Positions 1 through 6,937 of a DNA stretch of 35,856 nt are shown piece after piece (within the stretch, counting starts at the first letter, position 1; each line of letters begins with the position of its first letter). The notes under the pieces were generated by a model. The model had not been told where the DNA came from and made no database searches. It worked only from the letters and a program-made list of their open reading frames with translations. Both the position numbers and the translations under genes were made by a program. Origin of the DNA: Bacillota bacterium (GTDB lineage Bacteria > Bacillota > Clostridia > Lachnospirales > Lachnospiraceae); the NCBI GenBank assembly GCA_017861355.1, contig JAGFXQ010000001.1:1-35856 (forward strand). Direction: 5' to 3'.

Positions 1-285
1 ACCGGTCTTGGTGCCGATGCCTACAATCAAAGGCGTAATGCCCAGGTATTTGATAATACCGGAGGTTAAGGAATACATCAGCTTCGGTACTACACTTGCT
101 ATTATCACTGTGTTAATCTCTTCTATCCTAATATTTCTCGCTTTTAATAAATCACAAAGTACTAACCCATATTCATCCGAAGTACGGGCAGTATTGGTCG
201 TCAGACGAAAGCTCGCCTTCAGATCATTTTCTTCAAATACACCTAATGTAATATTGGTGTTTCCAACATCTACAACTAATAACAT
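1..285 (-). CDS. coaX: Type III pantothenate kinase, N-terminal part (runs off the left edge)
   Basis: The first 95 codons are present and the frame is open to base 1. The protein starts MLLVVDVGNTNI, the phosphate-binding motif of the ASKHA-fold type III pantothenate kinases, and continues with a segment ending VIIASVVPKLMYSL and a GIGTKTG stretch typical of CoaX before the edge cuts it. The family phosphorylates pantothenate in the first step of coenzyme A synthesis and acts in the cytosol. The ATG at 283-285 is preceded by GGAGG at 8 bases, which fixes the start. It follows the DUF6145-like gene by 58 bases in the same direction and is probably co-transcribed with it. The catalytic C-terminal half is outside the window, so integrity cannot be judged. 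Confidence 0.9.
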   Translation of the reverse strand, partial: MLLVVDVGNTNITLGVFEENDLKASFRLTTNTARTSDEYGLVLCDLLKARNIRIEEINTVIIASVVPKLMYSLTSGIIKYLGITPLIVGIGTKTG

Positions 286-343
286 GATCAATTCCTCCAT
301 CAAGCCATCAAATGGCTTCTATACCAATGTCGCGAAGTGCTAA

Positions 344-685
344 TTACAAAAGATCCGATGCATCCTCTCCAAGAAAGAATACCTTATAGTATAACTCGAC
401 TGCTTCCAGAAGCTCTGTTTTCTCTCTCTGAAGCTGCTTAATCTTTAAGGCACTGCCGATTTCATCGTAGAGATAATCGCTCTCTTCTGAATCGATACGC
501 ATGATAAGCGTACCATCTTCTTCGAATTCAAGTGACAGTATGCCACCGATATCCTCCGTAAATAGTACGCACATAATTTTAAGCTCTTGCTTTATTGATT
601 CCGGTAATGCCTTAAAATCTTCATTCAACCAGAACTTCTTCTCATATGCACTGCTCGCACATAATACAACCTTATCTTGATACAT
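344..685 (-). CDS. Small DUF6145-like protein of unknown function
   Basis: A 113-residue soluble protein starting MYQDKVVLCASSAYEKKF, with a central LFTEDIGGI segment and a charged C-terminal helix (IKQLQREKTELLEAVELYYKVFF). I recognise it from memory as resembling DUF6145, a short Lachnospiraceae family without known function; this needs a profile search. The start at 685 is chosen over a longer frame beginning at 715 because GGAGG lies 6 bases upstream of it and the extra ten residues look like untranslated leader. It sits 35 bases after the small membrane protein and 58 bases before coaX, suggesting one minus-strand transcript. No signal peptide, membrane segment or metal-binding motif is visible. 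Confidence 0.75.
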   Translation of the reverse strand: MYQDKVVLCASSAYEKKFWLNEDFKALPESIKQELKIMCVLFTEDIGGILSLEFEEDGTLIMRIDSEESDYLYDEIGSALKIKQLQREKTELLEAVELYYKVFFLGEDASDLL

Positions 686-720
686 ACATTTCCTCCACCA
701 TAAGTCATGAAGCAACAGCG

Positions 721-1014
721 TTAAAGTCCCAATATGATAAAGCCAAGTACGATCACGATGACTCCCAGCATAAGAAAGGTCATCCCTGTCATCCTGCGCT
801 TTACATCCTTCATCTGCTTCAGTCCATTAATAATATTCATTAACCCGCCGGATAGGCATGCGGCCAAGATTGCATAACGATTCTCAGGGTGTTGGAAAAT
901 CAGTATCAGAGAAACAATTAAAACAACTCCCACAATCGTATTAATCAGATCAAGAATATGAATCTGATTATTGCCTTCTGAAAATTCCTTCCATTGTTTC
1001 ATAAATTTATTCAC
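721..1014 (-). CDS. Small three-helix membrane protein, function unknown
   Basis: A 97-residue protein with three hydrophobic stretches: about residues 21-41 (LDLINTIVGVVLIVSLILIF), 47-65 (YAILAACLSGGLMNIINGL) and 76-97 (TFLMLGVIVIVLGFIILGL). The polar N-terminus has MKQWKEFSEGNNQ and a basic loop KQMKDVKRR precedes the third helix. The start is a GTG at 1012-1014 with GAGGTG 7 bases upstream; the later ATG (codon 5) is spaced worse. It begins 16 bases after the argF stop, so it is very likely translated from the argF message. I do not recognise the family with certainty. Possible roles such as a holin-like or accessory membrane protein cannot be separated by sequence alone. Confidence 0.75.
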   Translation of the reverse strand: MNKFMKQWKEFSEGNNQIHILDLINTIVGVVLIVSLILIFQHPENRYAILAACLSGGLMNIINGLKQMKDVKRRMTGMTFLMLGVIVIVLGFIILGL

Positions 1015-1030
1015 GTTATTACACCTCGGT

Positions 1031-1969
1031 TTATATATTTCCTATCGTAGCGACCATTACTGCCTTGATGGTATGCATCCGGTTTTCTGCCTCGTCAAAT
1101 ACGACTTCAGCATGACGTTCAAACAGCTCTTCGGTAACTTCCTTACCTTTGACAGCAGGTAGACAATGAAGAAAAACTGTCTCCTTCTTCTTGGTGAGAG
1201 CAAATAAAGCGTCGTTGACCTGATACGGCTTTAAAATCGCAATACGCTCTGCAGCTTTATCTTCTTCTCCCATGGAACACCATACATCAGTATAGATTGC
1301 ATCGGCTCCCTCAACTGAATTCAGTTCATCGGAGATAACAATCTTACTGCCGGAAGCTTTTGCATAATCTTCACAGATGGATATAAGCTCTTTCTCCGGC
1401 CATAACTCCTTCGGAGCCAGGATCGTAAAGTCAATTCCCATCTTGGAAGAGCCGATCATCAGACTGTTTGCCATATTATTACGACCATCACCTACAAATA
1501 CCAGCTTTAGCCCTTTAAGCTTACCAAACTGCTCCTTCAAAGTCAAGAAGTCCGCAAGAATTTGCGTCGGATGATCCACATCCGTAAGTCCATTCCATAC
1601 CGGTACACCGCTATACTGAGCTAATTTCTCCACTGTCTCCTGCTGAAAGCCACGGAACTCAATTCCGTCAAACATTCTTCCAAGCACACGAGCGGTATCC
1701 TCAATACTTTCCTTATGACCAAGCTGAATATCATTCTTACCCAAATACTCAGGATAACCTCCTTCATCTACACAGCCGACCGTAAATGCACAACGCGTTC
1801 TGGTGGAAGGCTTCTCAAAAATAAGTGCAACATTCTTACCCTTTAGGCTACTACCTGTAATTCCTTTTTTCTTCTTGGCTTTCAGCTCTGCTGCCAAATC
1901 AATAAGATACTCAATTTCCTCCGGTGTAAAGTCCTTCAAGGTTAACAAACTACGTCCTTTTAGATTCAT
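1031..1969 (-). CDS. argF: Ornithine carbamoyltransferase
   Basis: A 312-residue protein of normal family length. It joins carbamoyl phosphate and ornithine to give citrulline in arginine synthesis, as a cytosolic trimer. Visible signatures are the carbamoyl-phosphate loop STRTR (residues 55-59), HPTQ (133-136), the ornithine loop region DVWCSMGEE (about 229-236) and the catalytic HCLP (268-271). The start at 1969 (MNLKGRSLLTLKDF) has GGAGG 6 bases upstream; an in-frame start at 2002 would add eleven residues without a ribosome site. No other arginine genes are adjacent, so it is encoded apart from the rest of the pathway here. A promoter and an inverted repeat lie upstream. An anabolic role is inferred from the lack of arginine deiminase or carbamate kinase neighbours. 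Confidence 0.95.
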   Translation of the reverse strand: MNLKGRSLLTLKDFTPEEIEYLIDLAAELKAKKKKGITGSSLKGKNVALIFEKPSTRTRCAFTVGCVDEGGYPEYLGKNDIQLGHKESIEDTARVLGRMFDGIEFRGFQQETVEKLAQYSGVPVWNGLTDVDHPTQILADFLTLKEQFGKLKGLKLVFVGDGRNNMANSLMIGSSKMGIDFTILAPKELWPEKELISICEDYAKASGSKIVISDELNSVEGADAIYTDVWCSMGEEDKAAERIAILKPYQVNDALFALTKKKETVFLHCLPAVKGKEVTEELFERHAEVVFDEAENRMHTIKAVMVATIGNI

Positions 1970-2067
1970 AATATCCTCCCATCTGCTGCCTGTCAGCAGC
2001 AATTAACATAATTTAACCAGCTCAGATTAATTCGTGAGCTGTATAAGATTTGTCTGATCGTGTCTCT

Positions 2068-2094
2068 AGCATAAATTTTATTTATATTTATGCT
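2068..2094. promoter_or_regulatory. Inverted repeat in the argF leader, possible operator
   Basis: AGCATAAAT (2068-2076) and ATTTATGCT (2086-2094) are perfect 9-base inverted arms around a 9-base AT-only spacer. It lies between the proposed argF promoter and the gene. The size and AT content resemble arginine-repressor (ARG box) sites, but the match to the known consensus is loose; a weak RNA hairpin is the alternative. Confidence 0.35.
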
Positions 2095-2112
2095 TTGCAA
2101 ATGTGTATTTAT

Positions 2113-2141
2113 ACATTATTCTAATTCCGGACATTTGTCAA
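2113..2141 (-). promoter_or_regulatory. Candidate sigma-A promoter for argF
   Basis: On the minus strand a perfect -35 TTGACA (2136-2141) is followed after 17 bases by a weak -10 TAATGT (2113-2118). The leader to the argF start would be about 135 bases. The poor -10 box makes the exact site uncertain. Confidence 0.4.
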
Positions 2142-2251
2142 GACTAATTATGTTTTTTCAGTAATGTATCATGAATATTATGCTTACAGCAATTCATATC
2201 AATCTATCCGTATATGAATATCTATGAATAAACGTAACATGAATGGTTAAT

Positions 2252-2369
2252 ACAAAAGAAATCATACTTTGCATTATTCTTTTGTCATGTACAACAGAAA
2301 TCATGCTTTGCATTATTCTTTTGTCATGTACAACAGAAATCATGCTTTGCATAATTTCTGTTGTCATGT
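2252..2369. repeat. Array of three 39-40 bp palindromic repeats
   Basis: Three head-to-tail units occupy 2252-2290, 2291-2329 and 2330-2369, each ending TTGTCATGT. Each unit is itself an inverted repeat. Unit 1 has ACAAAAGAA/TTCTTTTGT arms (perfect). Unit 3 has ACAACAGAAAT/ATTTCTGTTGT arms (perfect, 11 bases). Unit 2 carries the left arm of unit 3 and the right arm of unit 1, with one mismatch. The array lies between the ltaS terminator and the argF promoter and has no convincing coding frame. Confidence 0.85.
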
Positions 2370-2373
2370 ATAA

Positions 2374-2414
2374 AAGCTGTCACAAACGATGTAGCCTTCG
2401 TTCTGTGACAGCTT
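2374..2414 (-). terminator. Rho-independent terminator after the LtaS-like gene
   Basis: The arms AAGCTGTCACA (2374-2384) and TGTGACAGCTT (2404-2414) pair perfectly, and AACGA/TCGTT extends the stem to 16 pairs with one bulged base and an 8-base loop. Read on the minus strand the stem ends GCTTTTAT, a short U-tract. It begins 33 bases after the stop codon at 2448. Confidence 0.8.
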
Positions 2415-2447
2415 ATGTTATGAATATAGTAAATACTCTGTTGTTCT

Positions 2448-4307
2448 CTATTGCTGCTCATGAGTAATGAAGTCAGCGATCATATTTTGCTCCAATATCT
2501 CTTTTGAGGTAGTCTTAAGAAGAATTGCCTTATCATATTCTGCCTTATACTTGGATACATCAACCTCTTCATTTGTCCCAATCTTCCAGGCACGGCTTCC
2601 CTCAAAGATTCCCTCTCTGGAGATCTGAAAGATAATATCATTCGTAGCAAAGGAACCTTCAAAAAGGTATGTGGTGAAAGCAACAAAACCCTCGGTTGCA
2701 TTGGCCAAATCCTGACCTACAGTAAAGGTTTGATCCAGCTTTAATCCCATAATATTAGCGATCGTCGGCATAAAATCCACCTGACCTCCGGTGGTTGCAA
2801 TCGTTTTGTTCACTCCGCTTCCGGGAACATTGATAATCAGAGGTACATTCAACATCTCATCATAATCGTAGGTTCTTCCCAAGAATGCGTTCATTTGATC
2901 CATGACTTCATCCATGCCGCAATTTAATCCATGATGGTCTCCATAGAATGCAATTACAGTGTTCTCATACAAACCCGCAGACTTCAGTTCAGAAATCAAC
3001 GCTCCGATAGCTTCATCGGTATAATGAACGGATTCCAGATAATCACCATACTTAGTTTCCTTATCTTCCTCTTTCAGTGTTAAGGTACGATATTGTTCAT
3101 CAATATGAAAAGGATGATGATTCGAGAGGGTGATCGCAAAGGTAAAGAAGGGTGTCGTCTGCTTCTGTAGGATACCAACCAGCTGATGGAACATGGATTT
3201 ATCTGAAATACCCATTCCTATCATCTCATCCTGATTTAAGTCCTCCATACTGTAGAAATCCTGAAAGCCCTGATTGGGATATGCATTCTCCCGGTTCCAG
3301 AATGTCCCCTCGAAGCCATGAATTGCAAAAGCATAATAACCCTGCTCCCGCATGAGCCAAGGCAAACCATGGAAGGTGTTATCCTGAAATAGCCGATAAC
3401 TCTCACCATCGTCAACCGGATATAGGCTGTTCATGCTGGAGAATTCCGCATCAGCCGTATTTCCCTTGCCTGTATTGGTATAATAATGATTAAAATATAA
3501 GGTGTCTCCCTCAATTAATCGGTTTAAGTTCGGTGTAATTTCCTGTCCATTGTATTCCGCTCCGATCACAAAATCCTGAACCGCCTCTAATTGAACTACT
3601 AAGACATTCTTACCTTTACCGATCCCTTGATATTGAGGCACTGCAGTCTGCACGGTGGCTTCCGGTGTTACCTCATCCAACACTTCCAGTATTTCATCTT
3701 CCTTCATCTGCTCCTGGTCTAAGTTCTCTGAGATCGTCTCATAGATATCCGTTACATGGCTTGTGAAAAACTCCATGCTGTTCACACGTTCAATTGCAGC
3801 GGAATGAAACGGATTCACCATAAGTGTGAGAATGATAGCCGTCAGTAAGTATAGAACATACTTTAGCTTTCTCCAAGGATATATTTTTTTTAGAATTTCC
3901 TTTGATGTATACTTTCGAAAGCTGTAATAAGCAAATGGAATATCCAAAAACAACAGAAAGCTTGCCGGTATCATCGTTGCCAGAAAGCTCTGCGGTACTG
4001 CAGTTACACTCTTGGCTTGCCATAGCTGGCGGATGGATACGGTTTGGTTGTAATAATTATAATACATGGTGTCTGCAAACATCAGTAAACTAAGCAGAAA
4101 ATACACGGTTAAGAAAATTCCCCTTTTCCCTTTTATACCACTTCTGCCAAAACACGTAAAAATAGCAGCCCATACAATCAAGCTTAGTACGATCATTACT
4201 ATCTCCATACGGTTTACATTAATCAGAGAATAGTATACCGCCATCTTGAACACGAATAGAAAGGTAATGAAGTATGGTGATGCGATGATACTCTTTAACT
4301 TTTTCAT
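2448..4307 (-). CDS. LtaS-like lipoteichoic acid synthase / phosphoglycerol transferase
   Basis: A 619-residue membrane enzyme of the alkaline-phosphatase/sulfatase superfamily. Five hydrophobic segments occupy about residues 9-29, 35-53, 63-82, 106-128 and 149-167, followed by a linker and an extracellular catalytic domain from about residue 230. Catalytic features match LtaS: a metal-binding Glu in QLEAVQ (E241), the nucleophile region TGKGNTADAEFSS with T284 the likely nucleophile, SNHHPF (395-400) and GDHH (456-459). Family members polymerise glycerol phosphate from phosphatidylglycerol onto a lipid anchor outside the membrane. The gene stands alone with its own promoter and terminator. 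Which teichoic or glycolipid polymer it makes, and whether it primes or elongates, cannot be told from the sequence. The ATG at 4305-4307 has GGAGG 5 bases upstream. Confidence 0.88.
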   Translation of the reverse strand: MKKLKSIIASPYFITFLFVFKMAVYYSLINVNRMEIVMIVLSLIVWAAIFTCFGRSGIKGKRGIFLTVYFLLSLLMFADTMYYNYYNQTVSIRQLWQAKSVTAVPQSFLATMIPASFLLFLDIPFAYYSFRKYTSKEILKKIYPWRKLKYVLYLLTAIILTLMVNPFHSAAIERVNSMEFFTSHVTDIYETISENLDQEQMKEDEILEVLDEVTPEATVQTAVPQYQGIGKGKNVLVVQLEAVQDFVIGAEYNGQEITPNLNRLIEGDTLYFNHYYTNTGKGNTADAEFSSMNSLYPVDDGESYRLFQDNTFHGLPWLMREQGYYAFAIHGFEGTFWNRENAYPNQGFQDFYSMEDLNQDEMIGMGISDKSMFHQLVGILQKQTTPFFTFAITLSNHHPFHIDEQYRTLTLKEEDKETKYGDYLESVHYTDEAIGALISELKSAGLYENTVIAFYGDHHGLNCGMDEVMDQMNAFLGRTYDYDEMLNVPLIINVPGSGVNKTIATTGGQVDFMPTIANIMGLKLDQTFTVGQDLANATEGFVAFTTYLFEGSFATNDIIFQISREGIFEGSRAWKIGTNEEVDVSKYKAEYDKAILLKTTSKEILEQNMIADFITHEQQ

Positions 4308-4385
4308 AAAGCCTCCATAAACTATAATAGCGCTTAATTAGCTAAAAACCGAATGCAACTGGCTATTATCAACTAAATCACGAAT

Positions 4386-4414
4386 ATAATATCTCATTAA
4401 ACCAATATTATCAA
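4386..4414 (-). promoter_or_regulatory. Sigma-A promoter for the LtaS-like gene
   Basis: On the minus strand, -35 TTGATA (4409-4414), 17-base spacer, -10 TATTAT (4386-4391). Both boxes match consensus at five of six positions. The leader to the start codon at 4307 is about 70 bases. Confidence 0.6.
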
Positions 4415-4523
4415 GCAGTAAAATCTTAATTTTTTCTTAATCTCCGCCTGTTTTTTTGTGCAGTAATACCAATTCCCTAACAAAAAGCGATAAATACTTG
4501 TTTTTCTACATGACAGAACGGAG

Positions 4524-4572
4524 AATGCTACCCACACAAGCCTTCGAAACAAGGTAATGCGTAGGTAGCATT
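4524..4572. terminator. Hairpin downstream of nfeD, possible terminator
   Basis: AATGCTACC (4524-4532) and GGTAGCATT (4564-4572) pair perfectly; CCTT/AAGG can form a small inner stem. It starts 24 bases past the NfeD stop. The T-run (ATTTTC) is on the plus-strand side, so as a minus-strand terminator it lacks a clear U-tract. Confidence 0.45.
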
Positions 4573-4595
4573 TTCAACCTCTATATGAGAATATA

Positions 4596-5039
4596 TCATT
4601 TATTTTCTTCCTTTTCTATATTAACAATCAATCGATTTCCTGAGATACCGTGTATTTTAACCTTGTGCCCTTTTTCTATTATGATATTATTCAGCGCTTT
4701 TGCTGGCCACTCCGTTCCATCAACTACAACCAGTCCAGCTCCTCTCACATTATCTATCGTATTGGCAACCATGGCCGTCTTCCCCACGATGCCTTCATGA
4801 TTTATCTTAACCTTCTTAGGGTTAAAGTACTTTAGCACCAGTGGTCTTGTAAAATATAATAAAAGTAAGGATATGACTAAAAATAATATCAATTCTATCA
4901 GTAGGTTATCATAGAATAAGGAAATAATAAATGCGATCAGTGCACCGCCCGCAAACCAGATTGTTGTAAGACCAAGGGTGATGATTTCGATAAAAATTAA
5001 AATTGCGAGAATAAGCAGCCAAAGAATCGAATTCGTCAA
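4596..5039 (-). CDS. NfeD-family membrane protein (short form)
   Basis: A 147-residue protein with hydrophobic segments at about residues 5-27, 29-43 and 46-64, then a cytosolic beta-rich domain (about 80-143) containing EGIVGKTAMV, GAGLVVVDGTEWPAKA and KVKIHGISGNRLIV. This order is that of short NfeD proteins, whose soluble part is an OB fold. NfeD proteins usually partner with SPFH/flotillin-like proteins in membrane organisation, but no such gene is adjacent. The start is a TTG at 5037-5039 with a GGGGG ribosome site 7 bases upstream. It follows the DUF4956 gene by 257 bases containing a long hairpin and its own promoter, so co-function with VTC/DUF4956 is only suggested by position. Confidence 0.85.
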   Translation of the reverse strand: MTNSILWLLILAILIFIEIITLGLTTIWFAGGALIAFIISLFYDNLLIELILFLVISLLLLYFTRPLVLKYFNPKKVKINHEGIVGKTAMVANTIDNVRGAGLVVVDGTEWPAKALNNIIIEKGHKVKIHGISGNRLIVNIEKEENK

Positions 5040-5071
5040 CTTTATTCCCCCTTTCCTTATCTGTTTCCTAT

Positions 5072-5100
5072 ATTTTACCCTTTTCCAGAGCTTTCCACAA
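5072..5100 (-). promoter_or_regulatory. Candidate promoter for nfeD
   Basis: On the minus strand, -35 TTGTGG (5095-5100), 17-base spacer, -10 TAAAAT (5072-5077). The -10 box is good and the -35 box weak. The leader is about 26 bases. Confidence 0.45.
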
Positions 5101-5178
5101 TAGAACAGGTTGTTTTCTAATTATAATTTAATCTTTGCCGGATATCGGAAAGTCATACCGGGCCGTATAAATATATTA

Positions 5179-5233
5179 GCTCTGTCTCGATCAATTGCTG
5201 AATTCTCATTACAACAATCAATCAAAACAGAGC
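5179..5233 (-). ncRNA. Long hairpin in the DUF4956-nfeD intergenic region
   Basis: As minus-strand RNA, the arm at 5233-5215 pairs with the arm at 5197-5179 over 19 consecutive positions, four of them G-U wobbles, around a 17-base loop (5198-5214). In plus-strand RNA the wobbles become A-C mismatches, so the structure is specific to the direction of the flanking genes. No strong U-tract follows, so a terminator, a processing site or a stabilising 3' structure are all possible. Confidence 0.55.
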
Positions 5234-5296
5234 CAGTTTATGTAATCACATCTATTCAAATACAAACTATTCCACTAAAGTTAACCATTCTCTTAG

Positions 5297-6010
5297 TTAC
5301 AGCTGCTGCTCCTTGCCTTCCTTAATTATAAGCAGAATACTTAGATTACCGTTCCGGCACCGCAGTGCATCAATGAACTCCTTCTCATTTGCATCCGCCT
5401 TAGGTATGACATCATAGCTGAGCTCAAATAATGTTCCCATATTCGTGGTCTTTACCTTCATAAGTTTTGCATAGCTTGTATACTTAGCAAATATCTCATC
5501 AAATACACCTTGATAATTCATGTCCTCCGGTATGATAATCCGCAGTCTCTTCTCCTCCTGCTTCGGGATACCAAGTCCCAGCTTACTCACAAGAACAATT
5601 ACTCCACCTATGACAACCGTCACAACAGCGCCTAAGGATAGATAACCCAACCCTAACGCCAATCCTGTTGCCATGGTCAGGAATATGAAAGAGATATCCT
5701 TCGAATCACCGGGAACACTACGGAATCTTACAATAGTAAATATTCCTGCCATAGAAAAGGCTCTTGCGAGATTACCTCCAATCAGGATGATCACAACCGC
5801 AACAATTGTCGGTAAAATAATCAAGCTTAAGATAAAGCTAGCTGAGCGCTCCTTCTTCGGTGTAGTAACGAAGTATGCTCCACAAATAACAACCCCCAGC
5901 AATAATGCAACTGCGATACACAGTAATACCGAACTGATGCTGATGGATAGATTTGAAGTCGCAGATAACTCCTTAAATACTGTATCAAACATTGTAACCG
6001 AACCAGACAT
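5297..6010 (-). CDS. DUF4956 membrane protein
   Basis: A 237-residue protein with four hydrophobic segments (about residues 22-48, 57-79, 104-123 and 125-145) and a cytosolic C-terminal domain of about 90 residues. The family hallmark IVRFRSVPGDSKDISF lies at about 93-108 between helices 2 and 3. The function is unknown, but DUF4956 genes commonly sit beside VTC-domain polyphosphate polymerase genes, as here, where the VTC gene ends 11 bases upstream. A role in moving or regulating the polymer or its substrate is inference. The start at 6010 is chosen because AGGGGG lies 7 bases upstream; an earlier in-frame ATG at 6031 would overlap the VTC stop and has no ribosome site. Confidence 0.88.
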   Translation of the reverse strand: MSGSVTMFDTVFKELSATSNLSISISSVLLCIAVALLLGVVICGAYFVTTPKKERSASFILSLIILPTIVAVVIILIGGNLARAFSMAGIFTIVRFRSVPGDSKDISFIFLTMATGLALGLGYLSLGAVVTVVIGGVIVLVSKLGLGIPKQEEKRLRIIIPEDMNYQGVFDEIFAKYTSYAKLMKVKTTNMGTLFELSYDVIPKADANEKEFIDALRCRNGNLSILLIIKEGKEQQL

Positions 6011-6021
6011 AACCTTTCCCC

Positions 6022-6783
6022 CTAAACACATAGCTTAATTTCGTTTCCTGTTCTTGTAGGATATACTTCCCCACGCTCCAAAGCCCTTCGATATTCCGTC
6101 CCATACTTAGAGAAGGTTGTCGGATAGATTTGATAACTTGACAAAAGCTTTGCAAACCAGAGAGGAGCCGCATTGTTCATCTTCACTTCCATAACCCATT
6201 CTCCTGCAGGTAGCAAGAGTTCACCATAGTTCCCAAGTTCAAGCCCAACATTCTTGCGTCTCGTTCTGATATTGGTGTCGAAGGTGATACGAAAATTCGG
6301 ATTCTCAATCCCGAACATTGCATTTCTATCATAGGATATGAAAAGCTTTGGTTCCAGATCCGGATACCTGATTAAGAAGTAATCAATTTCATTCAGTATC
6401 TGCTCACCAAAAGGTCTCTTCGCTACCGGGCGGGATTGCCCTGCTATGTAATTATAGGCTTCCTCAAGATACATGGAGGTTCGCCTCTTATTCACCTGAC
6501 CATTACACTTTTTCTTAATCTCAAGATATACCCGGTCTTTTTGTCCAACAGTGCCATAGCTTCTTAGCCGTAGTTTTTCTTTATAGATCGGGTTCTCGAT
6601 CGATTTCTGAATAAGCACATGATCCGGTGTATCATAATATACATTACAAATCGTATAAAAATCGCCATTTCGACTATAGGCATCCAACTCCATGTATTCT
6701 CCCAGTTGTTGCTTGATTGCCCTATAGACTTCATCCGTGATAATGAACTTTTTCTCGGTACGATTAAAAACCTCAATAGGCAT
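6022..6783 (-). CDS. VTC-domain polyphosphate polymerase
   Basis: A 253-residue protein that is essentially one VTC domain, the tunnel fold that makes polyphosphate from ATP in the yeast vacuolar transporter chaperone. Matching features are RTEKKF (8-13), YYDTPD (49-54), YKEKLRLRSY (67-76), YLEIKKK (86-92), NKRR (98-101), SYDRNA (150-155), a tunnel-wall RITFD...IRTR segment (about 165-175), GEWVMEVK (194-201) and SKYG (225-228). The many inward basic residues fit binding of a polyanion. It has no membrane segment and probably works with the DUF4956 membrane protein downstream. ATG 6783 is favoured since AAGGAG lies 9 bases upstream; an in-frame ATG at 6801 has a poorer site. The product is inferred from the family. 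Confidence 0.88.
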   Translation of the reverse strand: MPIEVFNRTEKKFIITDEVYRAIKQQLGEYMELDAYSRNGDFYTICNVYYDTPDHVLIQKSIENPIYKEKLRLRSYGTVGQKDRVYLEIKKKCNGQVNKRRTSMYLEEAYNYIAGQSRPVAKRPFGEQILNEIDYFLIRYPDLEPKLFISYDRNAMFGIENPNFRITFDTNIRTRRKNVGLELGNYGELLLPAGEWVMEVKMNNAAPLWFAKLLSSYQIYPTTFSKYGTEYRRALERGEVYPTRTGNEIKLCV

Positions 6784-6868
6784 GATGAGCTTCTCCTTCA
6801 TAATATTGCCCCGGAATCGTCGTCACACTAAGGTCTGAACATATACCGGATTACAAAAATTACAAATA

Positions 6869-6897
6869 ATTCTATTCTTCTTTTAACCGAAAAACAA
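6869..6897 (-). promoter_or_regulatory. Possible promoter for the VTC-DUF4956 operon
   Basis: On the minus strand, -35 TTGTTT (6892-6897), 17-base spacer, -10 TAGAAT (6869-6874). The -35 match is only three of six. Confidence 0.3.
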
Positions 6898-6937
6898 GTC
6901 CATTTTTTGACATTTTCTTATCAAATATTGCTATAAT

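Noticed and set aside
8..343. Plus-strand 111-codon frame at the left edge
   Set aside because: It is antisense to coaX, whose DVGNTN motif and ribosome site are clear on the minus strand.
2252..2369. Possible CRISPR array
   Set aside because: The units are directly abutting and entirely repeated, with no unique spacers between them, and there are no cas genes in the window.
2243..2467. Plus-strand frame with repeated ILLSCTTEIMLCII peptide
   Set aside because: Produced by the 39-bp repeat array; it overlaps the ltaS terminator and lacks a ribosome site.
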